64,000 nt of DNA, from assembly GCF_026210795.1 (NCBI RefSeq), contig NC_089456.1, forward strand, positions 2,544,501 to 2,608,500, given 5' to 3'. Below the pieces are notes generated by a model that had not been told where the DNA came from, did not search any database, and was given only the letters and a program-made list of their open reading frames with translations. Source of the stretch: Rhizophagus irregularis (taxonomy: Eukaryota > Glomeromycota > Glomeromycetes > Glomerales > Glomeraceae). Shown here one piece after another: positions 1 to 10,121 of the stretch; positions within the stretch are counted from its first letter, which is position 1, and each line of letters opens with the position of its first letter. The translations under genes and the position numbers were made by a program.

Positions 1-3000
1 ATACTATGAAAATTCTGATCATAATGATACAAAAAATGAGATAGATGAAAATGATACAAATACAAAAAAAGATTTGGATTCGTACCAAAAAACTGCAGAA
101 AATGGAGATAAAGTTTCACAATATTATCTAGGAAGATGCTATGAATATGGAAATGGCGTTAAAAAGAGTAAATTTAAAGCATTTGAATGGTATAAGAAAT
201 CAGCTGAACAAGAATATAGGGATGCACAAAATGAATTAGGATATTTTTATGAAAGTGGTATGGGTACAGTAAAAGATTTAAAAAAAGCGATCTATTGGTA
301 TCAAAAGGCAGCAGAAAATGGAAGTAAAATTTCACAATATAATTTAGGTACATTTTATCAATATGGAAATGGAATTGAAAAAGATGAAGTTAAAGCGTTT
401 AAATGGTTTGAAAAATCAGCTGAACAAGAATATAGTGATGCACAAAATAAGTTAGGATATCTTTATGAAAATGGTATTGGTACGGAAAAAGATTTGGAAA
501 AAGCAATTTATTGGTACCAAAAATCAGCAGAGAATAAAAATAAAATTTCACAATACAACTTAGGTCGATATTACCAATATATTGAAAAAGATGAGGTTAA
601 AGCGTTTGAATGGTATAAAAAATCAGCTAAACAAGAATGTAGTGATGCACAAAATGGGTTAGGATATCTTTATGAAAATGGTATAGGTACGGAAAAGAAT
701 TTGAAAAAAGCAATTTACTGGTATCAAAAAGCAGCAGAGAATGGAAATAAAATCTCTCAATATAATTTGGGCGTATTTTATCAATATGGAAATGGAATCG
801 AAAAAGATGAGGTTAAAGCATTTGAATGGTATAAAAAATCAGCTGAACAAGAATATAGTGATGCACAAAACCAATTTGGATATTTTTATAAAAATGGCAT
901 AGGTACACGAAAAAGTCTAGAAAGAGCAATTTTTTGGTATATAAAAGCGGCGGAAAATGGAAACAAAATTTCACAATATAATTTAGGCATATGTTATGAA
1001 TATGGTAATGGTATTGAAAAAAATAGTGCTAAAGCATTTAATTGGTATAAAAAATCAGCTGAACAAGAATATAGTGATGCACAAAATAAGTTAGGATATT
1101 TTTATCAAAATGGTATGGGTACAGAAAAAGATTTAGAAAAAGCAATTTATTGGTACCATAAGGCAGCAAAAAATGGAAATAAGACTGCACAGTATAATTT
1201 AGGTTTGTGCTATGAATACGGAAAAGGCGATGAAGCTCAAGCATTTATGTGGTATAAAAAATCAGCAGAACAAGAATATATTAAAGCACAAAATAAGTTA
1301 GGTTATCTTTATGAAAATGGTATTGGTACGGAAAAGGATTTAGAAAAAGCAATTTACTGGTATCAAAAAGCAGCAGAAGGTGATAATAAATTTTCACAAT
1401 ATAATTTAGGTGTATGTTATCAATATGGAAAGGGTGTTGAAAAGGATGAAGTTAAAGCATTTAATTGGTATAAAAAATCAGCTGAACAAGATTGTAGTGA
1501 TGCACAAAATGGACTTGGATACTTTTATCAAAGTGGCATAGGTACAGAAAAAGATTTAGAAAAAGCAATGTACTGGTATAAAAAAGCATCAGAAGGCGGA
1601 AATAAAATATCACAATATAATCTAGGCATAAGTTACGAATATGGAATTGGTATTGAAAAAAATGAAGTTAAAGCGTTTGAATGGTATAAGAAATCAGCCG
1701 AACAAGAATATAGCGATGCACAAAATAAGTTGGGATATTTTTATCAGAGTGGTATTGGCATAGAAAAAGATTTAAAAAAGGCTATTCATTGGTATCAAAA
1801 AGCAGCAGAAAATGGAAACAAATTTTCACAATATAATTTGGGCGTATATTATGGATATGGAAATGTTGTTGAGAAAAATGAAGCTAAAGCATATAAATGG
1901 TATAAAAAATCAGCTGAACAAGAATGTAGTGATGCACAAAACCAATTAGGATATCTTTATAAAAATGGAATAGGCACTAAAAAAAGTCTGGAAAAAGCAA
2001 TTTATTGGTGTCAAAAAGCAGCAGAAAATGGAAATAAATTTTCACAATATAATTTGGGTAGTTATTATAAAAAAGGAAAAGGCGTTGAAAAAAATAAAGT
2101 TTTAGCATTTAAGCTGTATAAAAAATCAGCAGAACAAGAATATTGTAATGCGCAAAATCAGTTAGGATATTTTTATAAAGTTGGGATTGGTACAGAAAAA
2201 AATTTAAAAAAAGCAATTTACTGGTATCAAAAAGCGGCAGAAAATGGAAACAAATTTTCATTATATAAATTAGGCAATTATTACAATAATGGAAAAGGCG
2301 TTGAAAAAGATGAAGTTAAAGCATTTAAATTTTACAAAGAATCAGCCGAAAAGGAATTTAGTCATGCACAAAATAATATAGGATATTTTTATAAAAATGG
2401 TATAGGCGCAGAACAAGATTTAGAAAAAGCGATTTATTGGTATAAAAAAGCAGCAGATAGTGGAAATAAATATTCGCAATATAACTTGGGTATATGTTAT
2501 GAGTACGGAAGAGGTATTAAAAAGGATGAAGCTAAAGCATTTGAATGGTATAAAAAATCAGCAGAACAAGGGTTTAGTAATGCACAAAATAATTTGGGAT
2601 ATTTTTATAAAAATGGTATAGGTACGGGAAAGGATTTAGAGAAAGCAATTTATTGGTACCAAAAAGCAGCAGAAAATGGAAATAAAATTTCACAATTTAA
2701 TCTTGGGATGTTTTATCAATACGGAAGTGGAATTGAAAAAGACGAAGTTAAAGCATTTGAATGGTTTAAAAAATCAGCTGAACAAGAATATAATGAGGCA
2801 CAAAATCAATTAGGATATTTTTATAAAAATGGTATAGGTACGGAAAAGGATTTAGAAAAAGCAATTTATTGGTACCAAAAAGCAGCAGAATATGGAAATA
2901 AATTTTCACAATTTAATTTAGGTATATGTTATGAATATGGAAATGGTGTCAAAAAAAGTGAAGTTAAAGCATTTGAATGGTATAAAAAATCAGTTGAGCA

Positions 3001-5428
3001 AGGATATAATGATAGTGAAAATTATAAAAAAGCTTCTGGATCATTTGATCAATCATCTGAAAATGGAAATCCAGATGGAATATTTAAATTAGCATATTGT
3101 TATTACAATGGAATTGGAACTAGTATTGATAGGCAAGAAGCATTTAAATTATACAAAAGGGCAGTAAATTTGAAAAAAGGTACAATCAGTTTCCCTACTA
3201 CAAAAATAGTGATAAAATCTATAAAGTCCATGAGTAATGATCAACAAATTATTCATCAATTGAAATTAAATCATGGTTTATTGTTTGATGGATATAAAAT
3301 ACAGCCAAGTAAACAAGCTATTTTTATGAAAGATGGTGAATTGAATATAAAGTTATACAATGGACAACCCATAATATATAATAATATAAATGATTCTATT
3401 TCTTCAGAAAATTTTTTCATGGACAAAGATAATCTTAATAATACAATCGATGTGTGTATTAATTTTCCAATTGCTGAAATTATTTATAGAGGCGATTTAT
3501 TGGAATCATTTTCAAAATGCACAGATGATGAAAATTTATATAAGTTGTACGGACACTTTTTTGCAAGAAACATTCTAATTGGTAGTAAATTATTTATTAA
3601 AAATTTAAATTTGGCCACTCAAGCACAAATTGATGTTTTAAAATTTTATTTATTCTGTGCGTATAATTCAGCTAAACATTCTATAGAAATTCCGGTCAAT
3701 AATTTTTTTACCTTAAACCTCTTACCAAAAATAGTAACATTAGATGGTGAAGAGTTGAATACTCATAAAAAGCTGGTCAAATGGATGAATAATTTGTATC
3801 AAGAGGGAGAGAAAAGCATTTTTATAATTTCTTATGATAATTTTATTCCCATTTCTCAGTTAAAAAACAATATTGTATCATCAGTAGATGGCTTTTTTAA
3901 CGAGAATCATTATGAAATCTCTAATTTTAAAGAAAATATAAGTTTAGAAGAGTGGGTTAGAGATGCAGTTAACAATAATCTAGTGAGTTGGATCAGAGAT
4001 TTCCATCTTTTTCAAGGATTGATACTTGATAAAGATTATGAGATGGAGATTAGCAAGAAAATTCCCATTACTTTTACCAAGATTCCCAAAATTAAACCAA
4101 GAAATTCATCTTATTTGAAAATTATGAAACCTTCAACAAAAGTGGAAAATTTCTTGATATCCAATAATATTTATTCGCCTTATAATTTAAACTCATTTCC
4201 ATTTATCAAAGATAATAGTATTAAAAGTAATAATGGTAAAAATGATGAGAATAGTACTCATGTTCTAATCAATTGTGAACAATATGAAATTCTATTAAAT
4301 AAAGACAATATAAAACCTACACAAAAGCTTGAATATGCTATAGAAGAAGCACTTAATAGCATGAAACCGTTAAAAGCTTTACAAGATATATTTGATGAAT
4401 ATGGTCAATTATTCCCACAAAGAATTATTTTGGGAAGATCTATTAAAAATATTTTACCAACTTCTATTGCACCTGAGACCATTGATATAAAAACAGAATC
4501 GTTAACGTTAACGCCACGTTTAGACAAATTAAATATTTCATATTTTTTAACGCCAAAAGGAAGAATTATTGAAAATAATGATTTACCTAATTGGATTCAA
4601 AATCCAAATAATTTGGAAATTATTGAATTTGATGAAATCGAACCATTTTACAAAATTCTTAAAGAGGAACAACAAATGAAAATAGATGATTTGTTAAAAG
4701 ATAATTATAGAATATTGATGACAGGAATTACTGATTTGAGAGATTTAGATAATAATGAAGTTGAGTATCACAAACGCATAAATATTGAACCATTATTAGA
4801 AGATGAAGATTATGAAGTATATGGATCAATTGTTTCAAAAAATAATTCAAGATTAGAAGGAATTTATGTTAATTTTGGATCGTATGACATTAATGGATTT
4901 TTTGCAATGATAAAAAAATTAGAAGAAACAAGTATCAATATAAAAGAATGTCGCATTCTATGGATGATTGTTGAAAAACCCTCAAAATTATTGGTTTTTA
5001 GTCCAAATAATCGAGAATTTCAAGTTGAATGTATTAAAGAATCTATTATATTACAATCTGATAAATCAAATTATTACATCAAACCTTCTTTTTCTTTATC
5101 TCAAGGATACACTATTTTTGTTCATGCATATTGTCCATCGACCAATTATGAGCCTGATAATATTATTAAGTTAGTTAAATGGTCACATAATTCAATTAAA
5201 TTTCAAGTAACCAAACCATTTTATAACGAATCAAATAATAATTTTTCAACAGATAATGAAGAGGATATTAATTTAGACTTACGTATTTGCGTTCTATGTT
5301 CAGATTATAAGAATTTGAAGTTTGATAATAAAAATGAGGGAGGATTTTCTTTAGACTTAACTGGTTATGTTTTAACTAAAGATAATTTTAATGAAAGTTT
5401 ATCAACTGAAATCAATGAAGTAGTTTAA
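1..5428 (+). CDS. Sel1-repeat protein with degenerate MACPF-like core (5' partial)
   Basis: The reading frame is open from base 2, so the true start lies left of the window; the TTG near base 74 is only an internal Leu codon. About 28 Sel1 (SLR, TPR-like) helical repeats of roughly 36 residues fill the first 1,040 codons, each with an xQYNLGxxY...G-G...KAFxWYKKSA pattern. Sel1 arrays are protein-interaction solenoids. The last 730 or so codons match the C-terminal halves of the genes at 26011 and 48250. They contain YGQLFPQRIILGR near codon 1467, which aligns with the YGx2[FI]x6GG motif of the four MACPF-like genes here but has lost the second Gly. No signal peptide or membrane segment is visible. 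TAA at 5426-5428. One repeat (near codon 190) lacks about four residues. The Sel1 call is firm; the MACPF relationship is an inference from motif alignment. Confidence 0.9.
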   Translation, partial: YYENSDHNDTKNEIDENDTNTKKDLDSYQKTAENGDKVSQYYLGRCYEYGNGVKKSKFKAFEWYKKSAEQEYRDAQNELGYFYESGMGTVKDLKKAIYWYQKAAENGSKISQYNLGTFYQYGNGIEKDEVKAFKWFEKSAEQEYSDAQNKLGYLYENGIGTEKDLEKAIYWYQKSAENKNKISQYNLGRYYQYIEKDEVKAFEWYKKSAKQECSDAQNGLGYLYENGIGTEKNLKKAIYWYQKAAENGNKISQYNLGVFYQYGNGIEKDEVKAFEWYKKSAEQEYSDAQNQFGYFYKNGIGTRKSLERAIFWYIKAAENGNKISQYNLGICYEYGNGIEKNSAKAFNWYKKSAEQEYSDAQNKLGYFYQNGMGTEKDLEKAIYWYHKAAKNGNKTAQYNLGLCYEYGKGDEAQAFMWYKKSAEQEYIKAQNKLGYLYENGIGTEKDLEKAIYWYQKAAEGDNKFSQYNLGVCYQYGKGVEKDEVKAFNWYKKSAEQDCSDAQNGLGYFYQSGIGTEKDLEKAMYWYKKASEGGNKISQYNLGISYEYGIGIEKNEVKAFEWYKKSAEQEYSDAQNKLGYFYQSGIGIEKDLKKAIHWYQKAAENGNKFSQYNLGVYYGYGNVVEKNEAKAYKWYKKSAEQECSDAQNQLGYLYKNGIGTKKSLEKAIYWCQKAAENGNKFSQYNLGSYYKKGKGVEKNKVLAFKLYKKSAEQEYCNAQNQLGYFYKVGIGTEKNLKKAIYWYQKAAENGNKFSLYKLGNYYNNGKGVEKDEVKAFKFYKESAEKEFSHAQNNIGYFYKNGIGAEQDLEKAIYWYKKAADSGNKYSQYNLGICYEYGRGIKKDEAKAFEWYKKSAEQGFSNAQNNLGYFYKNGIGTGKDLEKAIYWYQKAAENGNKISQFNLGMFYQYGSGIEKDEVKAFEWFKKSAEQEYNEAQNQLGYFYKNGIGTEKDLEKAIYWYQKAAEYGNKFSQFNLGICYEYGNGVKKSEVKAFEWYKKSVEQGYNDSENYKKASGSFDQSSENGNPDGIFKLAYCYYNGIGTSIDRQEAFKLYKRAVNLKKGTISFPTTKIVIKSIKSMSNDQQIIHQLKLNHGLLFDGYKIQPSKQAIFMKDGELNIKLYNGQPIIYNNINDSISSENFFMDKDNLNNTIDVCINFPIAEIIYRGDLLESFSKCTDDENLYKLYGHFFARNILIGSKLFIKNLNLATQAQIDVLKFYLFCAYNSAKHSIEIPVNNFFTLNLLPKIVTLDGEELNTHKKLVKWMNNLYQEGEKSIFIISYDNFIPISQLKNNIVSSVDGFFNENHYEISNFKENISLEEWVRDAVNNNLVSWIRDFHLFQGLILDKDYEMEISKKIPITFTKIPKIKPRNSSYLKIMKPSTKVENFLISNNIYSPYNLNSFPFIKDNSIKSNNGKNDENSTHVLINCEQYEILLNKDNIKPTQKLEYAIEEALNSMKPLKALQDIFDEYGQLFPQRIILGRSIKNILPTSIAPETIDIKTESLTLTPRLDKLNISYFLTPKGRIIENNDLPNWIQNPNNLEIIEFDEIEPFYKILKEEQQMKIDDLLKDNYRILMTGITDLRDLDNNEVEYHKRINIEPLLEDEDYEVYGSIVSKNNSRLEGIYVNFGSYDINGFFAMIKKLEETSINIKECRILWMIVEKPSKLLVFSPNNREFQVECIKESIILQSDKSNYYIKPSFSLSQGYTIFVHAYCPSTNYEPDNIIKLVKWSHNSIKFQVTKPFYNESNNNFSTDNEEDINLDLRICVLCSDYKNLKFDNKNEGGFSLDLTGYVLTKDNFNESLSTEINEVV

Positions 5429-7453
5429 ACTCAGGTTAGTTTAGATCATAAAAAATTATTATAATTGTATATTTTAACGGCGCATACTCCTTTTTGAAAA
5501 AATAAGTATTATTACATTTCTTTTATTTTTTCATCATCCTTTATCATTCTTTGACTAATAAATAAAAAAAAATTTTTTTTTCTGGTAAAAATAAGACTTA
5601 TTTCCAAAAAAATAATGCTTTTTTTCTGTTAAAAAATGAAAAATAAAATTTTAACGTTGAATATTTGGTTAAGATCTACTGTACAACGAACTAAGCTTAC
5701 AATTTTTTTTTTATTTTTTTAAAAAAAAAATATAGATTGTTTTATTTTATTTTTATAAGATCCTTCAGATTTTATTATTCACTTATAAATATATATTTTT
5801 TTTGTTCATAAATATTTTACTAATATTCTGTTGGTTTCTTTTTGTAGGTCTCCTATAACTTCAATTTTGATAAAAATTATGAGAGATGTCTTGTCCGCCA
5901 ATCCTTTTTTTTTTAAAAAGGTCAATAGATTAATAATGAAAAATTTCTTTTTTTTGGGATTTTCTTTTTATCTTTCTTATCAATAACATTAAAAATTTTA
6001 CTCACTTTTAGCCATTTGCTTGCAGTATCGCGTTTGATTTTGTCTATATAGTAGCGCCACAATTATTTGTTGCTTCTGACGAAAAGATTAATAAATAAAG
6101 AAAATTATCGAAAATTATTTTTTTTTTTAATAGAAAAAAAATTTTTCTAATAAAAAATGAAAAAAATAATGAAAAAATTTATCTTTCTAATATATATTAC
6201 TTGTATATATAAACCATTAATTTTATTAAAATTATTTTAATAAGAAACCCACTTTTTTTCTCTACTTTTTCAAATGACGAAAAAAAATGACTTCCCACCC
6301 AAATCTCTACTGTTATATATATATATTGTATAATAATATAAAATATTGTGAAGTCCCCGCAAGATGCATATTCTGCAGCGCGGAATCTCTATACTTAAAA
6401 GTCCCTTATAGTCACAATATAGCATTTTTAAATGTACATCTTACCAAATGAAAGTATTTTATTAATTTTATTTCAAAATCCTGACCATTAATCTTGATAG
6501 TTGATAGTTTATAGCCATACCAAGAGCTTCGGTTTAAGTTTAAAAATTTTGAGTAGTGCTGATGTTACGATTGTTACGTATACTAACAATACTATGACGA
6601 TCAAAAATTGAGAATTTCGTGTAACCTTTAAAAAAGAAGTACTTTGTATCTAACTTAATTATTCTAGCTTATACAATTATTACTTTTTTTTCATATTATA
6701 ATTAACATGCATATTTCTTTTAAGACGTTAGCTGCTAAAAAAACGACTGGAATATCAAGTTCGTACTGGCCAATTTGAGAGGCAAATCATATAGGCAAGA
6801 TAATGAAATAAATTTGTAATTTTTTTATTTGTTTCGTGTGTATATGTTGTTCCTCAGATGACGATTTGCGTCAGTCGATAACTGACGTGCGTTTGCTATA
6901 AGTAACTATTTTTTTATTAATTAAATTAATTTTATTTTATAAGTGAAACTTGTGCATCATAACAAATTTTCTGATAAATTGTAATATTATTTCAAATTTT
7001 TAACTATAATTAAATACTAAATTTTTTTAGTATTAATTCATTTACTGGATAGTTAAATTTATTCGTCATATTTGTAAATATATAATTCTAAAATTTTAGT
7101 ATAATCAGATTTACATTTGTTGGAAATTGCCTTCTTAAAACATATATTATATTTTATTGAATTCTAAATTTTGATTTGCTAATATATTTGTCACATAATT
7201 TTTTATAAAATTTTATTATTTAAATAAATCGATTACTTATTATGAGTAATTAATGGGTGGTTAGTAGTATATATATAGTAGAATCTATTCATCTATTCAT
7301 CTATTCTTCGTATACTGTACATACAGTAAAAATAAAAATAAAATAAAAATAAAAAAAATAATGAGTAAATAATACACATGTTTTATATTTTATTAAATTG
7401 AATCATAGGAACAAATTTGAGTATCTGTAATAGTTATTGTGCAAGTTAGGAGT
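5429..7453. other. Intergenic, low complexity
   Basis: AT-rich spacer with many A and T tracts and a short ATTCATCT triplication near 7285. I see no coding stretch, RNA gene or clear transposon ends. Confidence 0.6.
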
Positions 7454-7898
7454 CTATATAGTCGGATCTGCATCCGCGTCACGTTTAAAAACTTTCGAAA
7501 AGATTCCCGCATCCGCTTCACGTTTATAAGTTCCTGCATCCGCATCTCGTTTGGAGTGTTTCGCATCCGCGTCACGTTTAAAATCTACTACAATACCCGC
7601 ATCTCGTTTGAAGATTTCCGCATCCGCGTCACGTTTATAAACTGGCGCACCTGCGTCACGTTTAAATATCCCTGCAGCATCTGCATCTCGTTTCCATTTC
7701 CCTGCATCCGTGTTACGTTCAAAACCCCATGCTTCCGCTCCCCAAGCTTTTATAATATTATTAAAATATTCCTTTTTAATAATTAACATTAAAATTAATA
7801 AAAAAAGAAAAGAAAAAACTTCAATATAAGAGATTGCTTATTATACCTGCTGAAGCAACAATAAAGACAAAAATCAGTAACAAATATTTTGATTGCAT
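7454..7898 (-). CDS. Secreted Kex2-processed repeat peptide precursor (KEP/pheromone-type)
   Basis: Predicted two-exon gene of 114 residues: exon 1 at 7898-7847, intron 7846-7747 (GTATAA...AAAAG, 100 nt), exon 2 at 7746-7454, ending in TAG. Exon 1 encodes a textbook signal peptide, MQSKYLLLIFVFIVASA. Exon 2 carries eight Lys-Arg sites (residues 36/37, 46/47, 55/56, 64/65, 74/75, 83/84, 92/93, 105/106) plus one degenerate Glu-Arg at 27/28. Each Lys-Arg is followed by acidic-Ala dipeptides (DA, DADA or EADA), and nearly every unit ends in an aromatic residue before Lys-Arg. Known biology: fungal alpha-pheromones and other KEPs are cut after KR by Kex2 and trimmed at X-Ala by Ste13-type peptidases. 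The predicted cores are very short and all different, unlike copies of one pheromone. The acceptor is the only one I found that keeps frame. The plus-strand frame here is a shadow. Confidence 0.72.
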
Positions 7899-8040
7899 AA
7901 TTGATTTTGTGTGTTATATATAATTTTTAATTTTTTATTAATTTTTTTTTTAAAAAAGAAATTTTCTTTTTTCTTTCTCAAAGTGATTATATAAAAAAAA
8001 TAAATACTTATTTCAAATTATTTCATGATTAAATTTTTTT

Positions 8041-8310
8041 TCATGATATTATCATCAATGAAGGCGAAGTAGCAAAAGGAGGCGTACAAGAGTATTTTTG
8101 CCACGTTTTTCTATAGTATTGCGCCACGATTAAATTTACAATTGAAGAGCATAGCCATTTTAAAATTAATAAAGTAAAAATGCGAGGTTTTGATGACAAT
8201 AATTATTTGAGCCGCAGTCATCTGTAAATTGAACATTTTATTAACGAGGGCGAAGCTAAAAAGAAACGTTACAAGAGTATTTTTTGCCACTTTTTTTTTG
8301 CATTGCACCA
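8041..8310. repeat. Degenerate direct duplication
   Basis: Two copies of a segment of about 90 bp lie about 180 bp apart. Both run GGGCGAAGxxxxAAA, ACAAGAGTATTTTTxGCCAC, then a T-run and GCxCCACxATxTAAA. A weaker partial match (TAGCGCCACAATTA) occurs near 6050. The short minus-strand frame across it is not convincing as a gene. Confidence 0.5.
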
Positions 8311-10078
8311 CAATCTAAACGAACAGTGTCACTTTGAATCAATAATGTGAAAACAGTAAAAATAGTAAAAATAAAAAGATTGAAAAAAAAAAATCGTATT
8401 CAAAATGGTCAAATCATGTGTATATTTGTATGATATAAAAATGGATAAACTCATAAAAATTTGTTGTAAAGAGAAAGATCAAAAAGTAAGTATGCTTCAT
8501 TTTTAAACAATGGATTATGTTTTAAATAATTGACATCATATTATTATTAAAAGATTTATATTTTAGGTAATTTAAGTTTTACATTTCACAGACACCAGTG
8601 GAACAATTAAATCACATCATCACGTGATGTCAATCACCATCAATAACAACTGTCATCATTAAAAAATTTATTATAGTTTAGCAGATATCACATATCAGGT
8701 ACAGAAAAGATTTATCAGATTTATCATATATGTATTAGTTACCGTGATTTGTAATCCAACAACATGACCCGGTGTTGCACCTTCTGATCGGTTCATCGTT
8801 TCTTCATTTATTAACGATAATAAACTTATCTCAATATTTTTAAAACTTTTTAATTAATGAAACTAAATACTTTTCAACAATAGTCCAGAACTTCAAATAG
8901 AATATTATCATAAATAAATAATTTATATAATAAACGCGTTTTTTGTTAATTTATAGAGATTTCACATTTTATAAGGTATAAAAATAATCATCCAACAGGT
9001 GGGCAATTTATGGATTTTTTTGTAATACTATTAAAAACTATTATTAATATAATATTTAGTAGAAGCTATTTTATTGGTTTTGACATTAATTTAAATAAAT
9101 TTTCATTTAATAATTTTTTTATATTTCAAGATTTTACATTAAAAATTGAAACAAAAATAATTTCATTATAATTTATTATATAAAATATTTTGTTGTTTAT
9201 TTAGTTTATTAGTGTAATAAATACAATAAAGATAATAATTTTTTTTATCATTTAATATCTAGAATATATTAAAATATCAGATATAAAATATTCTTCTATT
9301 CTTTTAAAAGAGCGCGAAATTTTTCAAATGTTACATAAAATAAGTGCACAAATCGATCACATGTTTGATAAGACTTTATAAATTTTATTATTTTATAAAT
9401 CTTGGACGTCTCATATCCATGATAATATAGATTCTTCTCTTTATAATTATATAGATTTTTTAATTTTTTTTTATATTTTTCATTTTAATTTAGTTCCTTC
9501 TTTAATTTCCTCGTCTCATTTATCTTTGGTCCCTGTAATTTCGTCTTAGATAAACCGGCTGAGCCTATTTTACTCATCAATGATAATAGGCGAGGTGACT
9601 TCTTTCGGGTTGAGAATAATTTAGATAATAATCTTTTTAGAAGTAATACTCATAGATTCAAGATCTCAGTTTTATCCAAATCTTAAAAATAAAAAATAAA
9701 AATTTTCTTAGGCTTGAAGTACTATTATAATCGACATAGAGGTTAGATTTATAGTGAGGAAGTAATTTTTTTTTTTTGACAAAAATTGCGATTCAATTTA
9801 TTTATAAGTAAAAACAGTACATGATAAAAAACATAAATACAAAATTTACATAAAAAGAATAACTAGCTCCTCTGACTACGACGGACTCTATCAATGATTT
9901 ATATTATCTTCGTTTGAATTCATTTATTCAATGATCGTCATTATCTCATTGTAATAATTTGATCTGATCTATTTGTTACACAAAATTGTATAATTGATGC
10001 AGTGTAATACATTTTTGGAACATTATAACGATACACACGCATCGTTAATGTTTTTTAAAAGCCCACATCCTTTTTTTT

Positions 10079-10121
10079 CTTCTTTTTTTTTATTTTTATT
10101 TAAAAAAATTTAAAAAAAAAA
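10079..10121 (+). promoter_or_regulatory. T-tract/A-tract leader abutting the start codon
   Basis: A T-rich run changes into an A-rich run that ends exactly at the ATG. Similar leaders precede the MACPF-like genes at 37571 (37548-37570) and 55436 (55441-55476, minus strand), and a short A-run precedes the ATG at 26011. Whether this is promoter, start context or nucleosome-excluding DNA is not shown. Confidence 0.4.

Larger units (their letters stand above)
7899..10121. other. Intergenic
   Basis: Spacer between the peptide precursor and the MACPF-like gene. It holds the duplicated segment at 8041-8310; otherwise I see only AT-rich sequence and no supportable gene. A TATA-like TTATATATAA lies at 7913-7922, close upstream of the precursor start. 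Confidence 0.55.

Noticed and set aside
74..76. Start of the first Sel1 gene at TTG
   Set aside because: The frame is open upstream to the window edge and TTG is not a usual eukaryotic start; the gene is 5' truncated.
1..5428. Bacterial origin of the Sel1 genes
   Set aside because: Sel1 arrays are common in bacteria, but paralogous cores in neighbouring genes carry spliceosomal introns and the window has fungal gene content.
7439..7786. Plus-strand frame across the repeat of the peptide precursor
   Set aside because: It is the mirror of the KR-DA repeat; the minus strand has the signal-peptide exon and the processing sites.
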